NCBI GenBank assembly: GCA_035649435.1
Contig: DASRJO010000167.1
Location: 1 to 11,370 of the forward strand
Reading direction: 5' to 3'
Length of the DNA: 11,370 bases
DNA from: DASRJW01 sp035649435
GTDB taxonomy: Bacteria > Krumholzibacteriota > Krumholzibacteriia > G020349025
Numbering within the stretch: position 1 is the stretch's first letter; every line of letters begins with the position of its first letter. The notes below the pieces were generated by a model. That model saw only the letters and a list, made by a program, of their open reading frames with translations, was not told the DNA's origin and searched no databases. Of the stretch, positions 1 to 6,345 are shown one piece after another. The position numbers and the translations under genes are program-made.

Positions 1-102
1 GACGCACGTCGTCGACTCTGCAGTTGGGACAGTGCTGTTCACCCGTGGGGTGCGGGGATCGCGCCACGCTGCGGGCGTTCGGCTCGGCGTTGGGATCCAA
101 CC

Positions 103-948
103 TCACAGGTTCCCCACCATCACGACTGGGCCTGCAGGCGCGGTGGGGTTGGGCGAGCCGCCCGCCGCCTCGTAGGAAACCGCGAAAGCTGCGAGGTCGG
201 CGGGGACGACGACACGCGTCAAGCGCACGACGGCGCGTCCGCCGAACTCGACTTGGATCACACCCAGGCTGCGCGGTCCGCGCGGGCCGATGGCCCAGAG
301 CTCGAAATCGTGTCCCGGCTCGAGCTGCAGGTTCTCGAGCACGACGATGGCGCGTTGCGTCGACGGGTCATAGAGCGCCCAGCCGGAAAGGTTGGAGCCG
401 CCAGCACCCGTGGGGGCGAAGACCGCGGTGCGAGCGGCTGGAGAAGCCATCGTCGTCGCCCAACGGCGCTCTTCGAGAAGCTGCGATTCGAGCTGCGTCT
501 GTTGGACACGCAAGGCGGTCATTTCGCTCTCGAGCTGGCGCACGACACGTTGTTCCACCGCGCCGAGGATCGCGGCGGCGATCGCTGCCGCCCAGCCCAA
601 CGTCGCGACGATGGCCGGGAAGCGCACGATGCGGCGGTCCCGGCGTCCGGGGTCCGGCGGTAACGCGACGTGTCTCGGGCGAACGGGCGCATCCGAGGTC
701 GAACGGGCGGGAGAATCCGCGGCGTTGGCGATGTCCTGCAACACACGCGCGCGCAACGCCGGATCTGGAGGCGACGCCACGGCCTTCGCCAGAACGTAGG
801 TGCCTTCGAAACACTGGGCGATCTCGGCCTCGCAGGCGCTGCATCCGGTGCGCAAGTGCGCTTCGAATCGAGCCGCCTCGGCCTCGTCGAGGCTGCCGAG
901 CGCATACAGCGCACAGAGGTGGCGGAATTCATCCGGACGTTCGCTCAT
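103..948 (-). CDS. RskA-like anti-sigma factor (single-pass membrane protein)
   Basis: This is a probable membrane-bound anti-sigma factor that holds the adjacent ECF sigma factor inactive. Residues 1-45 form a zinc-finger-like anti-sigma domain with H31-x4-C36-x2-C39, one residue longer than the usual H-x3-C-x2-C; C12 lies nearby. A proline/arginine-rich linker follows. One membrane helix spans about 110-131, then comes a heptad-like stretch (132-165) and an extracytoplasmic RskA-type C-terminal domain (about 170-280). The length, 281 residues, is normal for the RskA family. The gene is translationally coupled to the sigma gene: its ATG at 948 shares the A of the sigma TGA (TGATG), and a GGGA lies 9 nt upstream. 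An ATG at 954 is an alternative start that adds two residues. Family knowledge: RskA proteins are released by regulated intramembrane proteolysis. The role here is inferred from domain order and gene position. Confidence 0.9.
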   Translation of the reverse strand: MSERPDEFRHLCALYALGSLDEAEAARFEAHLRTGCSACEAEIAQCFEGTYVLAKAVASPPDPALRARVLQDIANAADSPARSTSDAPVRPRHVALPPDPGRRDRRIVRFPAIVATLGWAAAIAAAILGAVEQRVVRQLESEMTALRVQQTQLESQLLEERRWATTMASPAARTAVFAPTGAGGSNLSGWALYDPSTQRAIVVLENLQLEPGHDFELWAIGPRGPRSLGVIQVEFGGRAVVRLTRVVVPADLAAFAVSYEAAGGSPNPTAPAGPVVMVGNL

Positions 949-1499
949 CACCATTCATCCCGTGGCACGAGTTCTCTGAGCTGCAACAGACCTTGTCGCG
1001 CCCAGAACTTCACACTCCCGAGCGGTGCACCCAACCGGGCGGCAATCTCGCTCTGGGAAAGACCTTCGAAGTAGGCGATCTCGAGGACCTGGCGCTGCTT
1101 GGGCTCGAGTGCGGCGAGAGCCTGCACGAGTCGGTCCTTCAGCTTGCCGTGCGCCGTCGTTTCATCGGGTGTGGGTGCAGGGCTCACGGGGTCGACCTGT
1201 GTTTGTGTCTCGGCGCGATTGCGGGAGGCCTGGCGGCGCCGGCGATCGAGCGCCCGCGTGCGTGCGATCGTCACGAGCCAGGCGGGCACATTGCCGCGCG
1301 CTGGGTCGAAGGACCCACGCTGTTTCCACGCCTGCATCCAGGATTCTTGCAGCACGTCCTCGGCCTCGGTGCGGTTCTGCAGGATGCGGAGCGCAACGCC
1401 GTACATCACCGGGCTGTGGCGATCATAGAGATCGGCGAGCGCGCTCCGGTCACCTGCCTGCAGGCGACCCATCGACAAGAGATCGCTCGACTGATCCAT
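948..1499 (-). CDS. ECF-type RNA polymerase sigma factor (SigK-like)
   Basis: This 183-residue extracytoplasmic-function sigma factor has only regions sigma-2 and sigma-4. Sigma-2 covers about residues 12-85, with the typical EAEDVLQESWMQAWKQ helix and the AWLVTIARTRALDRRRR promoter-melting region. An Asp/Thr/Pro-rich linker (about 92-115) follows. Sigma-4 (about 118-175) carries EPKQRQVLEIAYFEGLSQ and an EIAARLGAPLGSVKFWARQG helix-turn-helix for -35 recognition. I chose the ATG at 1499 because the fold begins just after it and a GGGGAG lies upstream (1515-1520, spacing 15 nt, somewhat long). The open frame continues upstream to 1766 without resembling a sigma factor. It overlaps the anti-sigma start, which is classic for a sigma/anti-sigma pair. 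A promoter-like CCATCC-N16-CGTAAA lies 40-67 bp upstream of the start and suggests autoregulation. The SigK-like label rests on its pairing with an RskA-type partner. Confidence 0.94.
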   Translation of the reverse strand: MDQSSDLLSMGRLQAGDRSALADLYDRHSPVMYGVALRILQNRTEAEDVLQESWMQAWKQRGSFDPARGNVPAWLVTIARTRALDRRRRQASRNRAETQTQVDPVSPAPTPDETTAHGKLKDRLVQALAALEPKQRQVLEIAYFEGLSQSEIAARLGAPLGSVKFWARQGLLQLRELVPRDEW

Positions 1500-1538
1500 G
1501 TGCAAGCGCCCGCGCTCCCCGGATGCACGTTCCTTCCA

Positions 1539-1566
1539 TTTACGCGACGGAAGCCCGAATGGATGG
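1539..1566 (-). promoter_or_regulatory. Putative ECF promoter of the sigma/anti-sigma operon
   Basis: On the minus strand, CCATCC (1566-1561), 16 bp, then CGTAAA (1544-1539). The same arrangement, CCATCC-N16-CGTA, occurs on the opposite strand at 1652-1679 facing the DUF4331 gene. CCATCC is, as I recall, the -35 element of mycobacterial SigK promoters, and CGTA-type -10 elements are common for ECF sigma factors. Transcription would start near 1532 and leave a leader of about 33 nt. The site is inferred from the shared motif, position and spacing only. Confidence 0.5.
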
Positions 1567-1649
1567 CCCGGGGCCGTGCCGAGGGAGGACACCGCGTCAC
1601 CCGCGCGGACACCGTAGCGCCGAACGCACCGCGGCTCAACCATCCATTC
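1557..1649. repeat. 10-bp inverted repeat GAATGGATGG / CCATCCATTC
   Basis: GAATGGATGG at 1557-1566 and its exact reverse complement CCATCCATTC at 1640-1649 flank the middle of the divergent intergenic region, 73 bp apart. The left arm overlaps the putative -35 of the sigma operon; the right arm lies 12 bp upstream of the putative -35 of the DUF4331 operon. It could be a paired operator or simply the duplicated -35 sequence with some flanking bases. Confidence 0.45.
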
Positions 1650-1651
1650 TG

Positions 1652-1679
1652 CCATCCAAAAGGCGACCTGGGGCGTAGT
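1652..1679 (+). promoter_or_regulatory. Putative ECF promoter of the DUF4331 operon
   Basis: CCATCC (1652-1657), 16 bp, then CGTAGT (1674-1679). It matches the divergent minus-strand element at 1539-1566 in -35 sequence, spacing and the CGTA core. A further CCATCC copy at 1640-1645 lacks a properly spaced -10. Start of transcription would be near 1686, giving a leader of about 65 nt before the TTG start at 1750. This also argues against translation from the in-frame ATG at 1678, which lies inside the -10 element. Confidence 0.5.
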
Positions 1680-1749
1680 GAGAGCATCGGAAGAGAGAAC
1701 AGGCCTTTGCTTGGCACTAGCGAAGCGGGCTGCAATCCTGGAGGCAGAC

Positions 1750-2439
1750 TTGAAGAAACCCAGCACATCGCGTGTGCGTGCCGCCCGAATCGACGGCGAA
1801 GCTCCCCGCGTGGGGGTCGCAGTCGCCCGGGCCGTCGCTGCGCTCGGCGTGGTGACGCTGCTCGCGCTCGGAGCGCAGGCCGCGGATCACCGCGAGTCGG
1901 CGCTCACGACCGGGGATCCGCCGGCGGACATCGCCGATGTCTACGCCTGGCACGATGACGTCCAACGCACGCTGGTCGCAGCGATCACGTTCGACGGAAT
2001 CAAGACACCTGTTCCCGGGCAAGCGGGAACGTTCGATCCGGGTGTGCTCTACACCTTGAACCTCGACAACGACGGCGACAACGTCGCCGATCTTCGGATC
2101 CAGACACGATTCGTCGTCTTGCCCGCGGGGCAGACATTCGTCGTCGTGCAGGGCATTCCGGGATCGACCGCGCCCGTGATCGGACCTGTGGAGCGCGTGG
2201 TCCGGCGCGGCAACGCGCGCGTGTTCGCGGGGCTGCGCGATGACCCATTCTTCTTCGACCTCGAGGGTTTCCGGCAGACGTTGATGACGGGCACGCTGTC
2301 CTTCGTCGGCACGCGCGACACCTTCGCGGGCAAGAACGCGACCGCGCTCGTTTTCGAAATGGATCTGGACGCCGCTCTCCAAGGCGGCACGAGCGTCAAC
2401 CTGTGGGCGACAACGGCGCGCGCTGGCGCGGCAGAGTGA
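1750..2439 (+). CDS. Secreted DUF4331-family protein, N-terminal part of the domain
   Basis: This 229-residue exported protein is of unknown function. I chose the TTG start at 1750 because a perfect GGAGG (1740-1744) precedes it by 5 nt. The upstream in-frame ATG at 1678 has no such site and overlaps the putative promoter. A basic N-region (residues 2-20) and a hydrophobic segment (about 23-42) end in AQA, so signal peptidase I cleavage near residue 44 would expose ADHRES. The mature start, DHRES followed by DPPADIADVYAW, is the hallmark N-terminus of DUF4331. The rest alternates beta-strand-like segments and includes an acidic LDNDGDNVADLRIQ loop. It lacks the conserved DUF4331 C-terminal block (R-M-G-x-P-A), which sits in the next gene 13 bp downstream. 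The gene lies divergent from an ECF sigma/anti-sigma pair and probably belongs to its regulon. Confidence 0.88.
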   Translation: MKKPSTSRVRAARIDGEAPRVGVAVARAVAALGVVTLLALGAQAADHRESALTTGDPPADIADVYAWHDDVQRTLVAAITFDGIKTPVPGQAGTFDPGVLYTLNLDNDGDNVADLRIQTRFVVLPAGQTFVVVQGIPGSTAPVIGPVERVVRRGNARVFAGLRDDPFFFDLEGFRQTLMTGTLSFVGTRDTFAGKNATALVFEMDLDAALQGGTSVNLWATTARAGAAE

Positions 2440-2452
2440 AGGAGATCGTGCG

Positions 2453-3085
2453 ATGAAACGATTCAAAGGTCAGCGGATTCTGCTCGCGACCGCGGTCGCC
2501 GCGTTCGCCATCGGCTGTGCCAAGGACGATGTCCTCGGACCGGCGACACCGGACACCAGCGAGTTCGACGCCGCCAGCATCGATGCCACGGAGTTCGCCC
2601 GGATGTTGGGGCTCGGCTCCTTGGAAGAGTTGCTGCAGGCCGACGCGCGCGTCGACCGCATGGGCATGCCGGCGGTAGCGACGGCGGTCATCACGAGCAA
2701 GAACGCCTACAACCAGGCGGACCCGACCGACGATGCGGCGGGAGATTTCACGAGCGAGATCGTGGCCAACGTTGGTGCCTTGCATGCGGCGCTGGACGAC
2801 GATCTGACCGGGCTCGGTCTTGTGCCGTGCGCCACGGGGGACTGCGTCAACCAGGCGGCGCCGTTCGTGGTGCCGGATGTCATCCGCGTCGCCGCCGCGC
2901 AGGCCGCGGGTTTCCCGAACGGCCGGCGACTCACGGACACCGTGATCGACATCACCTTGGCGCTCATCCTGTTGGATCTGAACACACACGGTGTGACGGC
3001 GTTGATTGGCGTCAACCCGACGGCGGGCGACTTGCCGTTCAGCTCCCGTTTTCCGTATCTCGCGGCGCCGCACCAGGCGCTCTAG
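2453..3085 (+). CDS. DUF4331-type lipoprotein, C-terminal part of the domain
   Basis: This 210-residue putative lipoprotein starts at an ATG with GGAG 8 nt upstream, 13 bp after the previous stop, so the two genes are surely co-transcribed. Residues 1-21 form a lipoprotein signal sequence (basic start, hydrophobic core, lipobox AIG-C22), so C22 would be lipidated. The segment RVDRMGMPAVATAVI (about residues 66-80), the following KNAYNQADPTDD, and PNGRRLTDTVIDITLALILL near residues 160-185 match my recollection of the C-terminal half of DUF4331, where the R-M-G-R-P-A motif is conserved. The N-terminal half is encoded by the preceding gene. Two cysteines near residues 126 and 131 could form a disulphide. 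Function is unknown. The natural inference is that a membrane-tethered half pairs with a soluble half. Confidence 0.85.
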   Translation: MKRFKGQRILLATAVAAFAIGCAKDDVLGPATPDTSEFDAASIDATEFARMLGLGSLEELLQADARVDRMGMPAVATAVITSKNAYNQADPTDDAAGDFTSEIVANVGALHAALDDDLTGLGLVPCATGDCVNQAAPFVVPDVIRVAAAQAAGFPNGRRLTDTVIDITLALILLDLNTHGVTALIGVNPTAGDLPFSSRFPYLAAPHQAL

Positions 3086-3225
3086 TGCAGGGCTCCGGGG
3101 TGCCGCTGCCGGTGCACAGGGGGTCGTTCATCGGCGCGGGCCCCGGATGCTGTCGGAATCGACACGGGCTTGGTGGAGAATCCAAGTTGATTTTCATCCG
3201 TCGACGCGCGATTTGGAGTGGAAAA

Positions 3226-4395
3226 ATGAATGCAAGAAAATTGCAGCAGCGGTTCGGGGGCGGGGCCGTCGTCATCGTCGTCGCCGCCGCCGCCGCGATC
3301 GCAGGGGGGAATCGAGATGGCGTGCGGGTCGCACAGGCGGCGCGCACCGCCCCCCATTACACCGCAGAGCTCGCGGATCTGACGGCGAAGATTCGCGGGC
3401 TCGACGCGCGCGCCGAAGAGCAGCGCGCGACCTCGTGGATGGCGCAGGCCGATGCCGCGATGGCGCACGCCGAACGCGCGCGTCTCACGGGAGAGTATGA
3501 GGACTATGCCGCCGCCGACGCGCTCCTCATGCGGGCCTTCGAGATTGCCCCGGAGGGAGCCGGACCGTTCCTCGAACGCGCGAGCCTCGACTTCACTCTG
3601 CACCGACTGCCGCGCGTCGAGGCCGCGCTCGCCGCAGCGGAGCGCGCGATCCTGGTCGACGTCCCGACCCGGGCTGCCATCCTGGGTTTGCGCGCCGAGG
3701 TCAGCTTGCAACGCGGGCGCCTCGAAGAGGCACGGCGCGGCTTCGTCGCAGCGTTGAATCTACATTCGAACGGCACCGGCTGGGCACGCCTGGCGAGCTG
3801 GCAATGGGAAACAGGGGATCTGGAGGGTGCCGCAGCCACGTACCGCAAGGCTGCAGCCATGAGTCCCGCTGCGCGTGGATCACAACGTGCATGGGCGCAT
3901 TTGCAATTGGGCTTGATCGATCTCGAGGCCGGCCGATTGGACGGCGCGATGCGTCACTATCGGGATGCGGATGCGACATTTCCAGGCTGGTGGCTGATCG
4001 AGGAACACATCGCCGAGGTGCTGACTTTGCAGGGGCGGACGCGAGCGGCGATGGACCTGTACGGGGATCTCGTCCAACGCACGCACAACCCGGAGTTCAT
4101 GGACGCCCTGGCTCGGATCCATCGCGCACGCGGTGACGAGAAGGGCGCCGAGCAGTGGATTCATGCAGCGCGCCGCATCCACGATCAGCGTTTGGCGAGA
4201 TTCCCGGAAGCAGCCTCGGGCCATGCCCTCGAACACTACATCGACTTCGGCGACACCGAGGCCGCCGTGCGGCTCGCGCAGGCGAACTTCGCCATGCGGC
4301 CGAATCGGACTGCGCGCGAGCAGCTGGTGCGCGCTTACGAGAAAGCGGGCCAGGCCGGGGCGGCGCGCCAGCTGGCTGCACCCGATTCGAACTGA
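3226..4395 (+). CDS. Exported TPR-repeat protein
   Basis: This 389-residue protein has an N-terminal signal peptide or anchor (hydrophobic 13-27, possible AQA cleavage near 38) followed by helical tetratricopeptide repeats over almost the whole mature chain. Clear TPR-like units include ARGDEKGAEQWIHAARRIHD, WARLASWQWETGDLEGAAAT and LGLIDLEAGRLDGAMRHYRD, with the expected small residue at position 8 and Ala at 20. The ATG at 3226 has GGAG at 3215-3218 with a 7-nt gap; the frame stays open further upstream but without signal-peptide sense. The gene is 140 bp downstream of the DUF4331 lipoprotein in the same direction, with no convincing terminator between, so it is probably part of the same surface module. 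TPRs mediate protein contacts, so a scaffold for the DUF4331 proteins is possible but unproven. Confidence 0.85.
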   Translation: MNARKLQQRFGGGAVVIVVAAAAAIAGGNRDGVRVAQAARTAPHYTAELADLTAKIRGLDARAEEQRATSWMAQADAAMAHAERARLTGEYEDYAAADALLMRAFEIAPEGAGPFLERASLDFTLHRLPRVEAALAAAERAILVDVPTRAAILGLRAEVSLQRGRLEEARRGFVAALNLHSNGTGWARLASWQWETGDLEGAAATYRKAAAMSPAARGSQRAWAHLQLGLIDLEAGRLDGAMRHYRDADATFPGWWLIEEHIAEVLTLQGRTRAAMDLYGDLVQRTHNPEFMDALARIHRARGDEKGAEQWIHAARRIHDQRLARFPEAASGHALEHYIDFGDTEAAVRLAQANFAMRPNRTAREQLVRAYEKAGQAGAARQLAAPDSN

Positions 4396-4562
4396 GATTG
4401 CTCGATCTGTTCGACGGCGACATCCAGTACTATCATGAGTCGCGGCGGCACGGCGAGACCGAGGGTGTCGAAGACGTGCCTCTGCGCCCGGTCGACCCGC
4501 GGTCCGTTCGCGGCAGCATGACATGGAGCTTCTGATTCGAGGCCGATTCGAGGAAGGCTGCC

Positions 4563-5111
4563 TTGCCGATCGACCGACAAAGCTTCGACCGGCTGGTCGA
4601 GCAACATGGGCTCTACCCGAGCGTGATCGCGAGTCTCGTCCGTGCCGTGGATCTCGAGTCGATGCGGGCGCGCGAAGCGGAGGGGCGCTGGTCGCCGCTC
4701 GAGATTCTCGCGCACCTGCTGGACGAGGAGCGCGAGGACTTCCGCCCGCGCGCACAGGCCGCCTCCATGAGCCGCCGCATCGACACGAAGATCGACCCCG
4801 TCGGCTGGGTCACGCAGCGCGCCTACAACGCCAAGGATCCAGAGCAACTGTGCCGGGAGTTCGAACACGAGCGGGCGGAGTCGTGCAACTGGCTCCGCGC
4901 GCTCGATCCCGAGCTGCTCGAGGCGTCGCTCGAGCACCCACAGCTCGGGCGCATGCGCTGCGGCGACTTCGTGGCCGCTTGGCGCGTGCACGACCTGTTG
5001 CACCTGCGCCAGCTGTCGACCGCGCTCACTGTGATCCTGGCACGACCGCTCTCCGATTGGCGCCTCGGCTACGCCGGCCAGCTCCCCCCGGTCCAGCCGC
5101 CGGCATCCTGA
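4563..5111 (+). CDS. DinB-superfamily protein (putative metal-dependent four-helix bundle)
   Basis: This 182-residue cytoplasmic protein has DinB/YfiT-like features: a WSPLEILAHLLDEEREDF helix carrying H51 and, near the end, AWRVHDLLHLRQL carrying H143 and H147 (HDxxH). These three histidines form the usual metal-binding triad of the superfamily. Members include thiol-dependent S-transferases (bacillithiol, mycothiol, glutathione) and many proteins of unknown reaction, so substrate cannot be assigned. The only sensible start is the TTG at 4563, preceded by AGGAAGG (4551-4557) with a 5-nt gap; the first in-frame ATG (residue 34) would cut into the fold. The gene stands alone between the TPR gene (167 bp upstream) and a convergent DUF4126 gene. 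Confidence 0.87.
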   Translation: MPIDRQSFDRLVEQHGLYPSVIASLVRAVDLESMRAREAEGRWSPLEILAHLLDEEREDFRPRAQAASMSRRIDTKIDPVGWVTQRAYNAKDPEQLCREFEHERAESCNWLRALDPELLEASLEHPQLGRMRCGDFVAAWRVHDLLHLRQLSTALTVILARPLSDWRLGYAGQLPPVQPPAS

Positions 5112-5140
5112 ATCCACATGAGCGGCGCAACGATGGCCTC

Positions 5141-5169
5141 GTGTGCATTTTACGACGTAAAATGCACAC
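5141..5169. repeat. Perfect AT-rich palindrome, 13-bp arms
   Basis: GTGTGCATTTTAC (5141-5153), GAC, GTAAAATGCACAC (5157-5169) form a perfect inverted repeat with a 3-nt centre. It lies in the 199-bp gap between the convergent DinB and DUF4126 genes. No T-tract follows on either strand, so it is a poor intrinsic terminator. The AT-rich core in GC-rich DNA looks more like a dimeric regulator's operator, but no gene suitably placed to be controlled is visible. The rest of the gap (5112-5310) holds nothing I recognise. Confidence 0.75.
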
Positions 5170-5310
5170 ATGTACCACGAGCCTCATTCACATCCGCATC
5201 GTCCAGGTGAAGAAATCGGTGCTGCTTCTCGTCGAACTCTCGCCTCTGGGCGATGTGCTGGAGGCGCTTGTCCCCGGTAACTTCCTTCACGGTCGATCGG
5301 AGCGAGCCAA

Positions 5311-5910
5311 TCAGCCGCGGCGACCGAAGACGAAGCGGCGGGATTTGCGGAAGAGGATCGCGCACAAGATGATGACGATCGCGAGCCCGAGGACGGGAAG
5401 GAAGATGGCGAAGAGCGCGGTGGCGATCGAACCCAGGAACTCGGCTCCGGCGACGAGCGGGTTGGCGGCGCCGGCTGTCGTCACGGCCGATTTCAGGCGC
5501 GCGAGAACCGTCGCTCCTTGCACGACGCCGGCCGCACCGCCGCCGGCGATGAGCGCGATGCTCCATTTCAGCACCGGTGGCAGATCGGTCATGACCGCGG
5601 CACTGGCGAGGACACCGGCCACGAGCGCCGCCGGCGTCGCCACGATGTCCAGCGCATGGTCGACCCACGGGATCGAATAGGCGAGGACCTCGACGAACGT
5701 CGCGGTCGCGAACGCGGCGAGAGCTGGCGTACTGGCGACCCAATCGAAGCCCGGTGACAGCGGCACGAGCTGTGCACGCGCTGCGAGCGCGACGACGAGG
5801 AATGGGACGAAGACCCTGAACCCAGCCGCCGCCGCGAGTCCGATTCCCATCACGACTCCGAGCCAAGGTTCCATTCCATCGCGCAAGGCCATTGGCAAAT
5901 CTGGTGGCAC
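5311..5910 (-). CDS. DUF4126-family integral membrane protein
   Basis: This 199-residue polytopic membrane protein matches DUF4126. Features include GIGLAAAAGFRVFVPFLVVA near residues 22-41, an FVEVLAYSIPWVDHALD block, the AGGGAAGVVQGATVLAR loop, and a strongly hydrophobic segment (about 163-186) ending in a basic tail. About five hydrophobic stretches are visible. Function of the family is unknown. The start is a GTG at 5910 supported by AAGGAG (5916-5921) 5 nt upstream; ATGs at residues 7 and 13 have no comparable site. It lies 49 bp downstream of the chorismate mutase gene on the same strand and is probably co-transcribed with it, though no functional link is obvious. Confidence 0.9.
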   Translation of the reverse strand: MPPDLPMALRDGMEPWLGVVMGIGLAAAAGFRVFVPFLVVALAARAQLVPLSPGFDWVASTPALAAFATATFVEVLAYSIPWVDHALDIVATPAALVAGVLASAAVMTDLPPVLKWSIALIAGGGAAGVVQGATVLARLKSAVTTAGAANPLVAGAEFLGSIATALFAIFLPVLGLAIVIILCAILFRKSRRFVFGRRG

Positions 5911-5959
5911 GTCGACTCCTTCTGTCCGCCCACGCGGAGCGGGTGGGTGCTTCGGTCAG

Positions 5960-6328
5960 TCAATTGTGCGGTGGACGGCGAGGCGCGCGCTTCCGCGAGG
6001 GGGCGTTCGCAGCGGCCGAACGGACCACCAAGCGGCGTGATTCATCGAGAATCGTGCGCAGAATCCGGCGCAACGCCGCGGGTGCGAACCCGGAACCGGG
6101 CCGTGTCATCCACGCGCGCATCATCTCCGCCTCGCGCCGTGAGTCGGGCACCGCGAGCCCGCGCGCATGCTTCCAGCGCGCGATCGTGACTGCGAGCTGG
6201 GCACGGCGCTGCAGGACGGCGAGGAGGCGTGCGTTGAGTCGATCCATCTGCGCGCGCTGGCGTCGGAGGCTGCGGCGCTGGGTCTCCGACAGCGGTCCGA
6301 AGGCCCGATTGTGACGTGGCGCCGGCAT
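5960..6328 (-). CDS. Monofunctional AroQ-type chorismate mutase
   Basis: This 122-residue stand-alone chorismate mutase (chorismate to prephenate) has the all-helical AroQ fold. Hand alignment to the E. coli P-protein mutase domain places the active-site residues as R25 (R11), R42 (R28), K53 (K39), D62 (D48), R65 (R51) and E66 (E52), all conserved. The residue aligned with catalytic Gln88 appears to be Val101, in ILDESRRLVV. A basic tail follows. The ATG at 6328 has GAGG 10 nt upstream and begins just before the mutase fold; there is no downstream alternative. It reads divergently from the U32/RlhA-like gene with only 16 bp between start codons, and upstream of DUF4126. Prephenate is required for RNA hydroxylation by U32 proteins in E. 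coli, so it may feed its neighbour as well as, or instead of, Phe/Tyr synthesis. Confidence 0.9.
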   Translation of the reverse strand: MPAPRHNRAFGPLSETQRRSLRRQRAQMDRLNARLLAVLQRRAQLAVTIARWKHARGLAVPDSRREAEMMRAWMTRPGSGFAPAALRRILRTILDESRRLVVRSAAANAPSRKRAPRRPPHN

Positions 6329-6345
6329 TCGATATGATCCTCGCG
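6309..6345 (+). promoter_or_regulatory. Putative sigma-70-type promoter giving a leaderless U32 mRNA
   Basis: TTGTGA (6309-6314), an 18-bp spacer, and TATGAT (6333-6338, one mismatch to TATAAT) lie immediately before the GTG at 6345. A start 7 nt after the -10 would fall exactly on the first base of the start codon. No Shine-Dalgarno sequence precedes the GTG, and no other ATG/GTG/TTG is available in frame between the upstream stop (6312-6314) and the U32 domain. The -10 and spacer overlap the divergent chorismate mutase start codon (6326-6328). Confidence 0.5.

Noticed and set aside
1..102. The left edge beyond the anti-sigma stop, searched for a terminator or gene.
   Set aside because: Only short imperfect GC-rich inverted repeats are present and no coding sequence is evident.
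1678..1680. The in-frame ATG at 1678 as the start of the DUF4331 N-terminal protein.
   Set aside because: It would put 24 extra residues before the signal peptide, lacks a Shine-Dalgarno sequence and overlaps the putative -10; the TTG at 1750 has a perfect GGAGG.
24..1958. A 644-codon open frame on the plus strand across the sigma and anti-sigma genes.
   Set aside because: It is Arg/Pro/Gly-rich low-complexity sequence antisense to two clearly recognisable genes, a common artefact of GC-rich DNA.
5170..5280. A 36-residue frame starting directly after the palindrome (ATG 5170 to TAA 5280).
   Set aside because: It has no ribosome-binding site and its His/Arg/Gly-rich composition looks random.
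5162..5680. A plus-strand frame starting at an ATG within the palindrome, whose first ~50 residues look protein-like.
   Set aside because: Most of it is antisense to the DUF4126 gene, no Shine-Dalgarno sequence precedes it, and I recognise no family.
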